From Streptomyces violaceusniger (GTDB lineage Bacteria; Actinomycetota; Actinomycetes; Streptomycetales; Streptomycetaceae): 64,000 nucleotides of DNA. Each line of letters begins with the position of its first letter. Within the stretch, counting starts at the first letter, position 1. The stretch is from the NCBI GenBank assembly GCA_005405945.1, contig BJHW01000002.1:1302001-1366000 (forward strand). The letters are read 5' to 3'. This document shows positions 54,478 through 62,874 of the stretch, in pieces. A program made the translations under genes and the position numbers. The notes beneath the pieces were generated by a model. The model saw only the letters and a list, made by a program, of their open reading frames with translations. It did not search any database and was not told the origin of the DNA.

Positions 54478-55347
54478 ATGGACCTCATGACCATCCAGAA
54501 GCCGCCGGAGGGCGCCCACGCGGAAGCGGACGGCGTCACGTACCACTACATCGAACTGGGCACGACGGGCAGGCCGACGGTCTTCCTGCACGGCGGCGGC
54601 CCCGGGTGCACGGGCTGGTCCGACTTCGGGCAGGTGGCACCGCTGTTCGCCGAGGACCGCCACTGCTACCTCGTGGACATCCTGCAGTACGGCAAGTCCG
54701 CCAAGCCCGTCATCGAAGGCCCGATGTGGGACTACCACGCCGCCAAGACCGTCGCCCTGCTCGACACCCTGGGCATCGAACGCGCCGACTTCGTGTGCAA
54801 CTCATGGGGCGGAACGATCGCGCTGAACCTGGCCGCGAAGTACCCCGAGCGGGTCCGGTCGCTGACCATCACCGGCAGCATGCCCGTGTTCCACGGCCCG
54901 CTGGCCCCGCTGCCGGAGGGCGGCAGGCGCGGCCGCAACGCCCGCGACGTGTACTACGGCGGCACCGGCCCCTCCTGGGAGAAGATGCGGCAGCTGATCG
55001 CCCGCCTGGAGTGGTACGACCCGGACGCCATCCCCGACGCCACCGTCACCCTGCGCCACGAGCAGAGCCTGGATCCGGAGGAGACCGCCCTCGCCGGAGC
55101 CTCCGACAACCCGCGCGGCGACTGGCAGGACCTCACCGCGGAGCTCGGTGCCATCCAGGCGCCCACCCTCTTCCTCTGGGGCATGTACGACGCGTTCCTC
55201 ACCCCGGACTATCCGCTGATGCTCGCCCGCATGGTCCCCAAGGGCAATCTGCACATCATGCACCACGCCTCCCACCACCCCCAGGAGGAGCGGCCGCACG
55301 CCTACTACACCGCGGTCACCGGCTTCCTGAACCAGCAGCACGACTGA
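54478..55347 (+). CDS. Alpha/beta hydrolase, BphD-like
   Basis: A 289-residue hydrolase. The N-terminal HGGGPGCTGW is the oxyanion motif typical of BphD-type meta-cleavage hydrolases, the nucleophile elbow is VCNSWGGTIA, the acid lies in GMYDAFLTPDY, and the His is among MHHASHHPQEE. The elbow reads N-S-W-G-G in place of the usual G-x-S-x-G start. It leads an operon with a tandem CoA-transferase and a ligase, 18 bases apart. ATG at 54478 is used; a second ATG three codons on is equally possible. Confidence 0.83.
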   Translation: MDLMTIQKPPEGAHAEADGVTYHYIELGTTGRPTVFLHGGGPGCTGWSDFGQVAPLFAEDRHCYLVDILQYGKSAKPVIEGPMWDYHAAKTVALLDTLGIERADFVCNSWGGTIALNLAAKYPERVRSLTITGSMPVFHGPLAPLPEGGRRGRNARDVYYGGTGPSWEKMRQLIARLEWYDPDAIPDATVTLRHEQSLDPEETALAGASDNPRGDWQDLTAELGAIQAPTLFLWGMYDAFLTPDYPLMLARMVPKGNLHIMHHASHHPQEERPHAYYTAVTGFLNQQHD

Positions 55348-55365
55348 GCATCCCGCGGAGGAGAT

Positions 55366-57666
55366 GTGAGCAACCCGGCCGTTCGCGTCGTCGAACTGTC
55401 CAGCCCCTTCACCCGGTTCGCGGGCCGGCTCCTGGTCGGCCTCGGACACGAGGTCGTCCTGGTCGAGCCCGAGGAGGGCGATCCGACACGGCGCGAACGA
55501 GACGGCGACGCCTTCGTCCACTGGCACGCCGGCAAGCGGTCCGTCACCCCCGCGTCGCCGCAGGAGCTGCGGCGCCTGGTGGCGGGAGCCGACGTCCTCC
55601 TCGACGGGACGCCGGACGGCGCGCCGGAGACCGTCGCGGGACTCGGCCACCTCGTCCACGTCCGCGTCACCCCCTTCGGGGTCGTGGGGCCCCGCTGCCA
55701 CTGGCAGGGGACCGATCTGGTGGTCGCCGCGCTCGGCGGGATGCTCGCGCAGGTCGGCGACCCGGACGGGCCGCCCCTGCGCCTTCCGGAGAACCAGGCG
55801 GAGCAGCTCGCCGGGGTGCACGCCGCGATCGCCGCGCTGCTCGGGCTGCGGGCGAGGCGCACGGGGCCGGGTCAGCTCGCCGACGTGTCCGCCCAGGAGT
55901 GCGTGGCCGCCGCCCTGGAGGCGGGCGCCCTCGCCTATCTGCACGAGGACCGGGTGCCCGCGCGCCCCGGCCGGGTGCATCCGCTGGTGCCGCACGGGCT
56001 GTTCCGCGCCGCCGACGGCCACCTCGGCGGTGGCCTCGGCGGCAGCCCCCGCATGTGGGACGCGCTGCTCGCCTGGCTGCGCGAGGAGGGCGCCGAGGCC
56101 GATCTCGCCGAGCCGCGCTGGCAGGACCCGGTGGAGCGCAAGAAGCACCAGGAGCATGTCTTCGCGGTGGTGCAGGAGTTCGCGGGCCGGTGGCCGAAGG
56201 CCGAGTTCGCCGAGCTCGCCCAGTCCAGGAAGCTGCCCTGGGCGGCGGTCGACCTGCCGCACGAGCTGCCCGGCAACCCGCAGCTCGCCGCCCGTGACTT
56301 CTTCCTCCGCGCCGGGGACCGTACCGACCTGGGCTTCCCCTTCGCCTTTCCCGAAGGCCACCGGATCAAGGAGCTGGACGTCCCGGACCTGGGCGCGGAC
56401 CAGCGGCTGCTGCACGAGCACCGCCCGGCCCCGAAGGTGCCCGCGGCCTCCGTGGAACCCGCGCGGCCCGCCCTGCACGGCGTCCGCGTCCTGGATCTGA
56501 CCTGGGTGCTCGCCGGGCCGTACTGCACCAAGGTGCTCGCCGACCACGGCGCCGATGTCATCAAGGTGGAGTCCCTGGGCCGTCCCGACCCCACCCGGTT
56601 CGCGCCCTTCATGCATCTCTCGCGCGGCCCGCACACCGATCCGAACACCAACGGCTACTTCAACGAGGTCAACCGCAACAAGCGCAGCCTGGCCCTCGAC
56701 ACCCGCACCGAGGACGGCGTCGCCGTGCTGCGCGACCTCATCGCCTCCTGCGACGTCCTGGTGGAGAACTTCAGCGCCACCGTCATGACCAAACTCGGCC
56801 TGGGCTACGACACCCTCCGCGAGATCAACCCCCGCCTGGTGTACATCAGCATGTCCGGCATGGGGCACACCGGCCCGCGCAGCGGCTGGGTGTCGTACGC
56901 GGACACGGTGTCCGCCGGCTCGGGGCTCACCGGCCTGACCGGATGGGGCCCGGACGACGTGGTCGGGGTGATCTACGGCCACGGCGACATCGTCGCGGGG
57001 CTTCAGGCCGCGCTCGCCACCGTCGCCGCCCTGGAGCACCGGGAGGAGACCGGGCGCGGACAGCACATCGACCTGTCCCAGCTCGAGGCGATCGCCTCCC
57101 ACATGGGCACCAGCCTGCTCCACCCCATCGAGCCCGCCGGGAACACCGACCCGCGGTGGAGCCCGCAGGGCGTGTACCGCTGCCTGGGCGCCGACAACTG
57201 GCTGGCCGTCAGCGTCCGCGACGACACCGAATGGGCCGGGCTGTGCACGGCGATCGGGCGCCCCGACCTCGCCACCGACGACCGCACCCGCACGGCGGAG
57301 AGGCGCGCACACCACACCGAGCTGGTCGACGACGCCCTCGCCACCTGGGCCAGGACCCTGCCGGCCGACGCCGCCGCCGAACTCCTCCAGGAGCGCGGCA
57401 TACCCGCCGGCCCGGTGCGGGACGGCCGCGACCTCGTGGAGCACGATCCGCAGCTGCGGGCCAGGGGCTTCTACGTCCGCGCGGAACACCCGGTGGCGGG
57501 GGCCTTCCTGCACGAGGGCCCGCCCATCCGGCTCACCCGCACACCCGGTGGCATCGTCAAGGCGGCACCCGTGCTCGGCGCCGACACCGACGATGTGCTG
57601 CGCGAGGTCGCGGGCCTGTCACCGGAGCGGATCCGCGCACTGCGCGAGCGCGAGGTGCTGCGGTGA
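55366..57666 (+). CDS. Tandem-domain class III CoA-transferase (CaiB/BaiF)
   Basis: A 766-residue protein in which two CaiB/BaiF units are fused: residues ~5-350 (weaker, with GQLADVSAQECVA) and ~365-760 (canonical, with VLDLTWVLAGPYCTKVLADHGADVIKVE, in part: DLTWVLAGPYC, and GQHIDLSQLEA). The Asp of the second unit is the expected acyl-enzyme residue. Normal members are ~400 residues and dimerise as interlocked rings, so the fusion may form an internal pseudo-dimer. The start is GTG with GGAGGAG before it; the stop is GTGA-coupled to the ligase gene. It moves CoA between acids. Confidence 0.87.
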   Translation: MSNPAVRVVELSSPFTRFAGRLLVGLGHEVVLVEPEEGDPTRRERDGDAFVHWHAGKRSVTPASPQELRRLVAGADVLLDGTPDGAPETVAGLGHLVHVRVTPFGVVGPRCHWQGTDLVVAALGGMLAQVGDPDGPPLRLPENQAEQLAGVHAAIAALLGLRARRTGPGQLADVSAQECVAAALEAGALAYLHEDRVPARPGRVHPLVPHGLFRAADGHLGGGLGGSPRMWDALLAWLREEGAEADLAEPRWQDPVERKKHQEHVFAVVQEFAGRWPKAEFAELAQSRKLPWAAVDLPHELPGNPQLAARDFFLRAGDRTDLGFPFAFPEGHRIKELDVPDLGADQRLLHEHRPAPKVPAASVEPARPALHGVRVLDLTWVLAGPYCTKVLADHGADVIKVESLGRPDPTRFAPFMHLSRGPHTDPNTNGYFNEVNRNKRSLALDTRTEDGVAVLRDLIASCDVLVENFSATVMTKLGLGYDTLREINPRLVYISMSGMGHTGPRSGWVSYADTVSAGSGLTGLTGWGPDDVVGVIYGHGDIVAGLQAALATVAALEHREETGRGQHIDLSQLEAIASHMGTSLLHPIEPAGNTDPRWSPQGVYRCLGADNWLAVSVRDDTEWAGLCTAIGRPDLATDDRTRTAERRAHHTELVDDALATWARTLPADAAAELLQERGIPAGPVRDGRDLVEHDPQLRARGFYVRAEHPVAGAFLHEGPPIRLTRTPGGIVKAAPVLGADTDDVLREVAGLSPERIRALREREVLR

Positions 57667-59180
57667 CCACCCTGACGATTCCCGGGCTGCTCCAGGCCGC
57701 GGCCCGGGACCACGGAGACCGCCCCTTCCTGCGGATCGGGACCACGGTCCGCACCTACCGCGAGATGCGGGAGGCCGCCGCCACCATGGCGGGGGCCCTT
57801 GCGGTCCAGGGCTGCCGCCCGGGCGAGCGCGTCGCGGCGATGACGGGCAACCGGATCGGATTCGTGGACCTCTTCCTCGGCGCCGCCTGGCTCGGCGCCG
57901 AGCTGGTCCCCCTGAACACCGGGCTGCGCGGCGGCGGGCTGCGACACGCCCTGGACCAGGCCCGCCCCGCCCATCTGCTCGCCGAGGACGAGACGGCCGA
58001 GCGCGTGCGGGCGGCCGGGTACCGGGGGACGCTGTGGCGCGCGGGTGCGGACGGTACGCCCCGGCCGGGCGGCGGCCCGGCCTTCCCGGCGGCCCCCGTC
58101 CGCCCGCGGGACACCGCGTGTGTCCTGTTCACCTCCGGGACCACCGGCACCTCTCGCGGGGTGCGCTGCCCCCACGCCCAGTTCGTCTGGTGGGGGCGCA
58201 ACGTCTCCGACGCGCTGCGCCTCACCTCGGATGACGTCCTCCACACCTGCCTCCCGCTGTTCCACACCAACGCGCTGAACGCGCTGGCACAGGCGATGAC
58301 CGTGGGGGCGTCGATCACCCTCGCCCCGCGCTTCTCGGCCTCCCGGTACTGGACCGAGGCGGCCGAAGCCGGGGCGACCGTGGTCTATCTGCTGGGCGCC
58401 ATGGTGCCGATGCTGCTGGCCCAGCCCCCGGGCCCGCACGACCGTGCGCACCGGGCCGTGCGCGGACTCTCCCCGGCGACACCGGCCCACGCCTGGGGGC
58501 CGTTCCGCGAGCGGTTCGGCGTCACCCTGGTCGACGGATTCGGCTCCACCGAGACCAACCTCGTCATCGGCACGACCCCCGAGGAGCAGCGGCCCGGCTA
58601 CATGGGCACCCTGCGCGAGGGCTTCGACGCCCGTGTGGTGGACGAACTGCTCACGCCCGTCCCCGACGGCACCCCGGGTGAGCTGGTCGTGCGCAGCCAC
58701 CGGCCGTACGCCTTCGCCACCGGCTACCTGGGCGAGCCGGCGGAGCCGGTGGACGCGTGGCGGCACACGGGGGACCGGGTGGTCCGCGAACCCGACGGCT
58801 GGTTCCGGTTCGTGGACCGCATCAAGGACGTGATCCGCCGCCGTGGCGAGAACATCTCCTCGTGCGAGGTCGAGACGGTCGTCCGCGGCCATCCCGAGGT
58901 GGCCGACGCGGCCGTCTTCCCCGTGCCGTCCGAGCTGGCCGAGGACGAGGTGATGGCCGCCGTGGTGCCCCGCGCGGGCGGCACGCTCGACCTGGCCGAC
59001 GTGATCCGCCACTGCGAGCGCGAGCTGCCCCCGTTCGCCGTCCCCCGCTATGTGGACGTCCTGCGCGAACTGCCGCTCACCGAGACCGGCAAGGTGCGCA
59101 AGGTGGCGCTGCGGAGGAGGGGTGTCACCGGGACGACGTGGGACCGGGCCACCGCCGATGCCGGTCCACCCACGCGGTGA
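57663..59180 (+). CDS. AMP-forming acyl-CoA ligase
   Basis: A 505-residue ligase with FTSGTTGTSRG (phosphate loop), GFGSTETN, HTGDRVVREPDGWF, RIKDVIRRRGENISSCEVE and the catalytic Lys in ETGKVRKVAL. It is of the crotonobetaine/carnitine-CoA-ligase-like type. GTGA coupling to the tandem CoA-transferase indicates joint synthesis. Its 3' end overlaps the convergent hydrolase gene by 56 bases. It probably activates an acid for CoA-dependent breakdown. Confidence 0.88.
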   Translation: MTTLTIPGLLQAAARDHGDRPFLRIGTTVRTYREMREAAATMAGALAVQGCRPGERVAAMTGNRIGFVDLFLGAAWLGAELVPLNTGLRGGGLRHALDQARPAHLLAEDETAERVRAAGYRGTLWRAGADGTPRPGGGPAFPAAPVRPRDTACVLFTSGTTGTSRGVRCPHAQFVWWGRNVSDALRLTSDDVLHTCLPLFHTNALNALAQAMTVGASITLAPRFSASRYWTEAAEAGATVVYLLGAMVPMLLAQPPGPHDRAHRAVRGLSPATPAHAWGPFRERFGVTLVDGFGSTETNLVIGTTPEEQRPGYMGTLREGFDARVVDELLTPVPDGTPGELVVRSHRPYAFATGYLGEPAEPVDAWRHTGDRVVREPDGWFRFVDRIKDVIRRRGENISSCEVETVVRGHPEVADAAVFPVPSELAEDEVMAAVVPRAGGTLDLADVIRHCERELPPFAVPRYVDVLRELPLTETGKVRKVALRRRGVTGTTWDRATADAGPPTR

Positions 59181-59949
59181 CGACATCGGCGAACTCCCCG
59201 GGCAGCTGCTCGGGCGCCGGTACGTGGCCGCCGGACAGGACCTCGGTCTCGCAGCCGAGCGCCGCCGCGAACTTCTCCAGCGCGGACAGCGAGTAGTGGT
59301 CCTCCGGCGCGCACACGGCCAGCACCGGGGCGGTGATGTGCGCCAGCCGCTCGTCCATCCGGTACCGGTACACGGCCTCGTGTCCCTCCTCCACCCGGTC
59401 CAGCACGGTCAGCGCGTCGATCACATAGCGGTGCAGCGCGGCCTCCTCGCCCGCCCGGTAGAAGCCGCGGCGCCGGTTCCACACCTCCACCAGATGCGAG
59501 CCGTCCGGCTTGGGGTCGACGTGGTCGACCGGCGGGCGCGCGGGAGCCGCCGCGCGCTTGGCCGCGTCCACGAAGGCCGTGGCCGAGAGCAGCAGACTGC
59601 TGACGCGGTCGCCCAGCCGGGCGGCCACCTCCACGGCCACCACCCCGCCCGTGTGATGGCCCACCAGGTGGAACGGGTCCAGCCCGAGGGCGTCGGCCAG
59701 CGCCTCCACCCCGTCGGCGAACCGCTCGATCGAGTGCGGCCCCTCCGGTTTGGCCGAGGCGCCGAACCCCACGGTGTCCATGGCGATCGCCCGGTGCGCC
59801 CGGCCCACCAGCGGCAGCACATCGGCGTACTCGGTCCAGGAACGCGGCGTCTGGTGCAGCAGCAGTACCGGCTCGCCGGACCCGCACTCCGCATAGTGCA
59901 ACTGCCCGAAGACGCTGGGCGCGTAGCCCCGCCGCACCGTGTCCGCCAT
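59125..59949 (-). CDS. Alpha/beta-hydrolase-fold protein with atypical nucleophile elbow
   Basis: A 274-residue alpha/beta-fold protein (LLLHQTPRSWTEY, MDTVGFGASAKP, acid near CAPEDHYS, late SGGHVPAPEQLP). The elbow reads VGHHTGGVVA: the nucleophile position of G-x-S-x-G is His, not Ser, Cys or Asp. A nearby Thr cannot easily substitute. It may therefore catalyse by acid-base chemistry (lyase, dioxygenase-like or isomerase, as in some other nucleophile-less members) or have lost hydrolase activity. The start MADTVRRG was chosen because homology begins there. A regulon repeat lies 79 bases upstream. Confidence 0.8.
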   Translation of the reverse strand: MADTVRRGYAPSVFGQLHYAECGSGEPVLLLHQTPRSWTEYADVLPLVGRAHRAIAMDTVGFGASAKPEGPHSIERFADGVEALADALGLDPFHLVGHHTGGVVAVEVAARLGDRVSSLLLSATAFVDAAKRAAAPARPPVDHVDPKPDGSHLVEVWNRRRGFYRAGEEAALHRYVIDALTVLDRVEEGHEAVYRYRMDERLAHITAPVLAVCAPEDHYSLSALEKFAAALGCETEVLSGGHVPAPEQLPGEFADVVTAWVDRHRRWPGPTSSR

Positions 59950-60027
59950 CGCTGTGCCCCGCCTTCCGGTTGACGCGAATCGCCCGCCCAACTGTCGTCG
60001 CCACCGAGCGGGCGTGGCCAGGAGGAC

Positions 60028-60044
60028 GGTCCGCTGTCCGGACC
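60028..60044. promoter_or_regulatory. Regulon inverted repeat, site 4
   Basis: GGTCCGCTGTCCGGACC (15 of 17 to consensus), also readable as GGTCCG-5-CGGACC, upstream of the atypical hydrolase. The rest of this 324-base gap holds a CTGGGGGCT/AGCCCCAG hairpin near 60136-60153 and a solo end of the intergenic element. Confidence 0.5.
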
Positions 60045-60228
60045 CCAGCCACAGTGGTCCGGCGGGCCGCCTACTTCGGTGAGGCGGGACCCGCTACGGG
60101 GCGTCCGCCGCGTGGCAGGGGGTTCGCCCCTGGGGGCTGGGGCGGAGCCCCAGTTGTGGGAAGGGGCGGAGAGGGGAAAGCATCGATTCGCGGCTCCGCC
60201 GCGGGCGTACGCGTACCCTCGGACCGAG

Positions 60229-60277
60229 GGCGTGCCGGGCGTCGCGACGCCGCGGAGATCCGTCAGAAGGACCCTAG
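60229..60277. repeat. Half copy of the CTAG-bounded element
   Basis: GGCGTGCCGGGCGTCGCGAC continues through the outer end to CCGTCAGAAGGACCCTAG. It corresponds to the right ~48 bp of the 52.3-kb copy; the other end is missing. The terminal CTAG contains the TAG stop of the adjacent O-antigen-ligase-like gene (read on the minus strand). Confidence 0.85.
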
Positions 60278-61548
60278 TGGCGCCGCGCGCGGCGGCCCGG
60301 CCGACCGGTGGCCTGGGCGGGCCTCCCGGACTCCCTCCACCCGCCCGGGACCTCGGCCATGACGAGGCCGAGGACCAGCCAGAAGAGCATGGCGATCCGG
60401 TCCAGGTTGGCCGGGTGGTCCACCGTGGCCGCGAGGAAGAACCCCGTCAGGGCGGCCAGCCCGACGACACCGGCCACGGACTTCTCCCGGGCGGCGCGGA
60501 CCGCCGAGGCGACGGCGATCACCGTCACCAGCAGGATGCCGAGCAACCCGGCCACGCCCGCTTCGGCCAGCCAGTTGAGCCACATGTTGTGCGCGTGGAC
60601 GAACGTCCTGCCGCCGGGTACGGCCGCGGAGACGGCGTCGCCGGCCCGGCCGAGACCGACACCGAGCGGATGGTCCACGGCCAGGTCCACGGCCGCCTTC
60701 CACGCCTGGCCCCGGACCCCGAGCGCGTCACCGGCCCGCGACACCATCCACAGCGCCACCGTCACCGCCGCCAGCCCGGCCAGCCCCACGGTCGTGAGCG
60801 TCCGCACGCCCCACCGGCCGAGGCGGGGGGCGAGCCAGTACGCGCCACCGAGCACCAGCAGACCCGCCGCGGCCGCGACGCAGCCCGCCCGGGAGAAGGT
60901 GGTCAGCACCGCGCCGTACGCGAGGAGACCCACGGCCACGACGGCGATCCGGGCCGTGCGCTCGGCGACCGTCACCGCCGTCAGCAGGGCGATCGGGGTG
61001 AGCAGCACCAGGAACGCGGCGAGCAGGTTGGGGTTGGCGAAGGTGCCCGTGGCGCGGATCATCGCACCGGCCCCGCCACTGTCGCAGTCCACGTCGGTGA
61101 AGAGACCGGTGCGGCAGAAGCCGGTCGGCACCTCGTTGGTCACCTGGGCGAACGCCGAAGTGGCCGCGGCCGCCACGCAGACCAGCGCGAGCAGCGCCAC
61201 CGCCCGCCAGGACTCGGGCTGCGACCGCCGCACCCCGACCAGTAGATAGAAGGTGGCGAGAGCGGTCATCAGGGCGCGCAGCGGCGCGTCGGGGTGCCCG
61301 CCGACATAGGTGGTGGCGATGGCGCTGAGCAGGAGCAGCGCGATGGCGAGGTCGAGCCGGGTGCGGAACGTGGCCAGTCGCGGGGCCGTCACCGCCGTCG
61401 CGACCAGCCCCGCCAGTACGGCGAGGCGCACCGGTGTGATGACGCCGATCAGCGGGGCGTCCGGGAAGAAGTCGGTGGCCGCGTCGAGCATGACGATGGC
61501 CGTAGCCACCAGCGGAACGGCTTGGACTGTCGCGCGCACAGGTGCCAT
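60274..61548 (-). CDS. O-antigen-ligase-like polytopic membrane protein
   Basis: A 424-residue protein with ten or more predicted helices, of the Wzy/WaaL-type O-antigen ligase family. It shows TGTFANPNLLAAFLVLL, TTFSRAG and, in the large extracytoplasmic loop, TFVHAHNMWLNWLAEAG, the HxHNxWL signature of these ligases. In Gram-positive bacteria such proteins act on cell-surface or teichoic/teichuronic-type polymers. The last ~20 residues are a basic tail (RPGRRARRH), and the stop codon lies in the end of a repeat element. Alone, without glycosyltransferases nearby. Confidence 0.8.
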   Translation of the reverse strand: MAPVRATVQAVPLVATAIVMLDAATDFFPDAPLIGVITPVRLAVLAGLVATAVTAPRLATFRTRLDLAIALLLLSAIATTYVGGHPDAPLRALMTALATFYLLVGVRRSQPESWRAVALLALVCVAAAATSAFAQVTNEVPTGFCRTGLFTDVDCDSGGAGAMIRATGTFANPNLLAAFLVLLTPIALLTAVTVAERTARIAVVAVGLLAYGAVLTTFSRAGCVAAAAGLLVLGGAYWLAPRLGRWGVRTLTTVGLAGLAAVTVALWMVSRAGDALGVRGQAWKAAVDLAVDHPLGVGLGRAGDAVSAAVPGGRTFVHAHNMWLNWLAEAGVAGLLGILLVTVIAVASAVRAAREKSVAGVVGLAALTGFFLAATVDHPANLDRIAMLFWLVLGLVMAEVPGGWRESGRPAQATGRPGRRARRH

Positions 61549-61688
61549 GGCGCCCCAGCGTGTCCGGCGGCGGGTACCGGCAGATGGCACCCATACGAAC
61601 ACCGGACAGCGCCTTCACGTCCGGTGTGCCCCGCCCGCCATTTCCGACGAGATGGCCGCGACATCGACGCGTACCGTGTGCCCGCGCC

Positions 61689-62750
61689 TCAGGGGGCGGT
61701 GGCACTCCCGGCAGCCGGAACGGCGAAGGGGCGCAGCGGGACGATGCCCACGCTGTGGCCGTCGCGGTCCAGCAACCGGCCCATGTGCTTGACGGTGCGC
61801 AGCACCACCGAGCGGTCCTCGATGGTCAGCCGCGGCAGCCGCCTCGACAGATGCGCCTCGAAGGCGTGCACATCGCCGGACGCGCGCAGCCAGACGTCGA
61901 TGACGAGGTTGTGCGGGCCCGCCGTGATCGCACACGACCTGACCTCCCGCACCCCGGCCAGCGCCCGGCTGGTCTCCTCCAGGCGCTCGGCCGGTACGGA
62001 CGCGAAGTACACCGCGGACAGCGGCCACCCGGACAGCGGCCGGGCCAGGTCGCAGCGCAGACACACCCGTGAGCCGAGCAGCGATCGCAGCCTTCGGCGG
62101 ACCGTGGTCAGCGGTGTGTCGGCGTGCTCCGCCAGGTCGCTGACCGCCATCCGGCCGTCGACGCTCAGCAGCTCCAGGAGCCGTATGTCCAGGGGGTCCC
62201 AGCCGGTCGCCCCCGAGGGGAGCGGTTCGGTCGGCGGGAGCGCCGCCTGGAGGCGCGCGCACTGCGTGGCGTCCAGGGCGCGCAGCCGCCACCGGCTGCC
62301 CTCGGAGGCCAGGGCCGTGGCCACATGCGTACGTGTCGCCCGTACCCCCGGCGCGCCGCGGAAGAGGATGGTGGTGAGCTGGGAGAGCTCACCCAGGTCG
62401 GAAGCCTGCAGCGCGATCACCAGATCCCGGCTTCCGGCCGTGACCTTGACGTTCGCCACCGAGGGCTCGGCCGCCAGGGCCTCGGCCACGTCCTCGCCGA
62501 CCCCGGGCTCGGCGTCGACCTCGACGATGCCGGTCACCACGATCCGGGAGTCGGACAGCTGGGGGTAGGCGGTCACCCAGGCGAGCCCCGCCTCCTGGAG
62601 CCGGTGCCAGCGCCGCGCGGCCGTCACCGGGTTCACCCCGAGAACATCACCGACGAGAGTCCATGGGGCCCTGGGGTGGATCTGCAGTGCGTGTACGAGG
62701 CCGCGATCCAGCTCGTCCAGGTCATGCGCGGCGAAATCCTGCGTGTGCAT
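61689..62750 (-). CDS. Double-module Lrp/AsnC family regulator
   Basis: A 353-residue protein with two Lrp units in tandem: an HTH at residues ~8-55 (WTLVGDVLGVNPVTAARRWH) with a RAM domain (VNVKVTAGSRDLVI-like VANVKVTAGSRDLVIAL), then a second HTH (DPLDIRLLELLSVDGRMAVS) with its own RAM domain (VREVRSCAITAGPHNLVIDV). Single Lrp proteins are ~150 residues; this doubled form is typical of actinomycetes. It is divergent from an amidohydrolase gene, its probable target, and likely senses an amino acid or related compound. Confidence 0.87.
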   Translation of the reverse strand: MHTQDFAAHDLDELDRGLVHALQIHPRAPWTLVGDVLGVNPVTAARRWHRLQEAGLAWVTAYPQLSDSRIVVTGIVEVDAEPGVGEDVAEALAAEPSVANVKVTAGSRDLVIALQASDLGELSQLTTILFRGAPGVRATRTHVATALASEGSRWRLRALDATQCARLQAALPPTEPLPSGATGWDPLDIRLLELLSVDGRMAVSDLAEHADTPLTTVRRRLRSLLGSRVCLRCDLARPLSGWPLSAVYFASVPAERLEETSRALAGVREVRSCAITAGPHNLVIDVWLRASGDVHAFEAHLSRRLPRLTIEDRSVVLRTVKHMGRLLDRDGHSVGIVPLRPFAVPAAGSATAP

Positions 62751-62874
62751 GGGCGGCGCTTTTCTGCGTATCGCATGTGAATGTCGATGGAATGCTGCAT
62801 GATAACACCCGAAACACACGATGGATCGACACTCCTCCCCACCAGTTCTCTCAACGAGGAGTGAGATCGAGCTC

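Noticed and set aside
43270..60050. Assignment of the block to cholesterol degradation (KshA/HsaC-type)
   Set aside because: The Rieske motif is the aromatic CPHRG/CPYHGW type, and no Mce, Kst or HsaA-like genes are present; LigB and HsaC are different dioxygenase folds.
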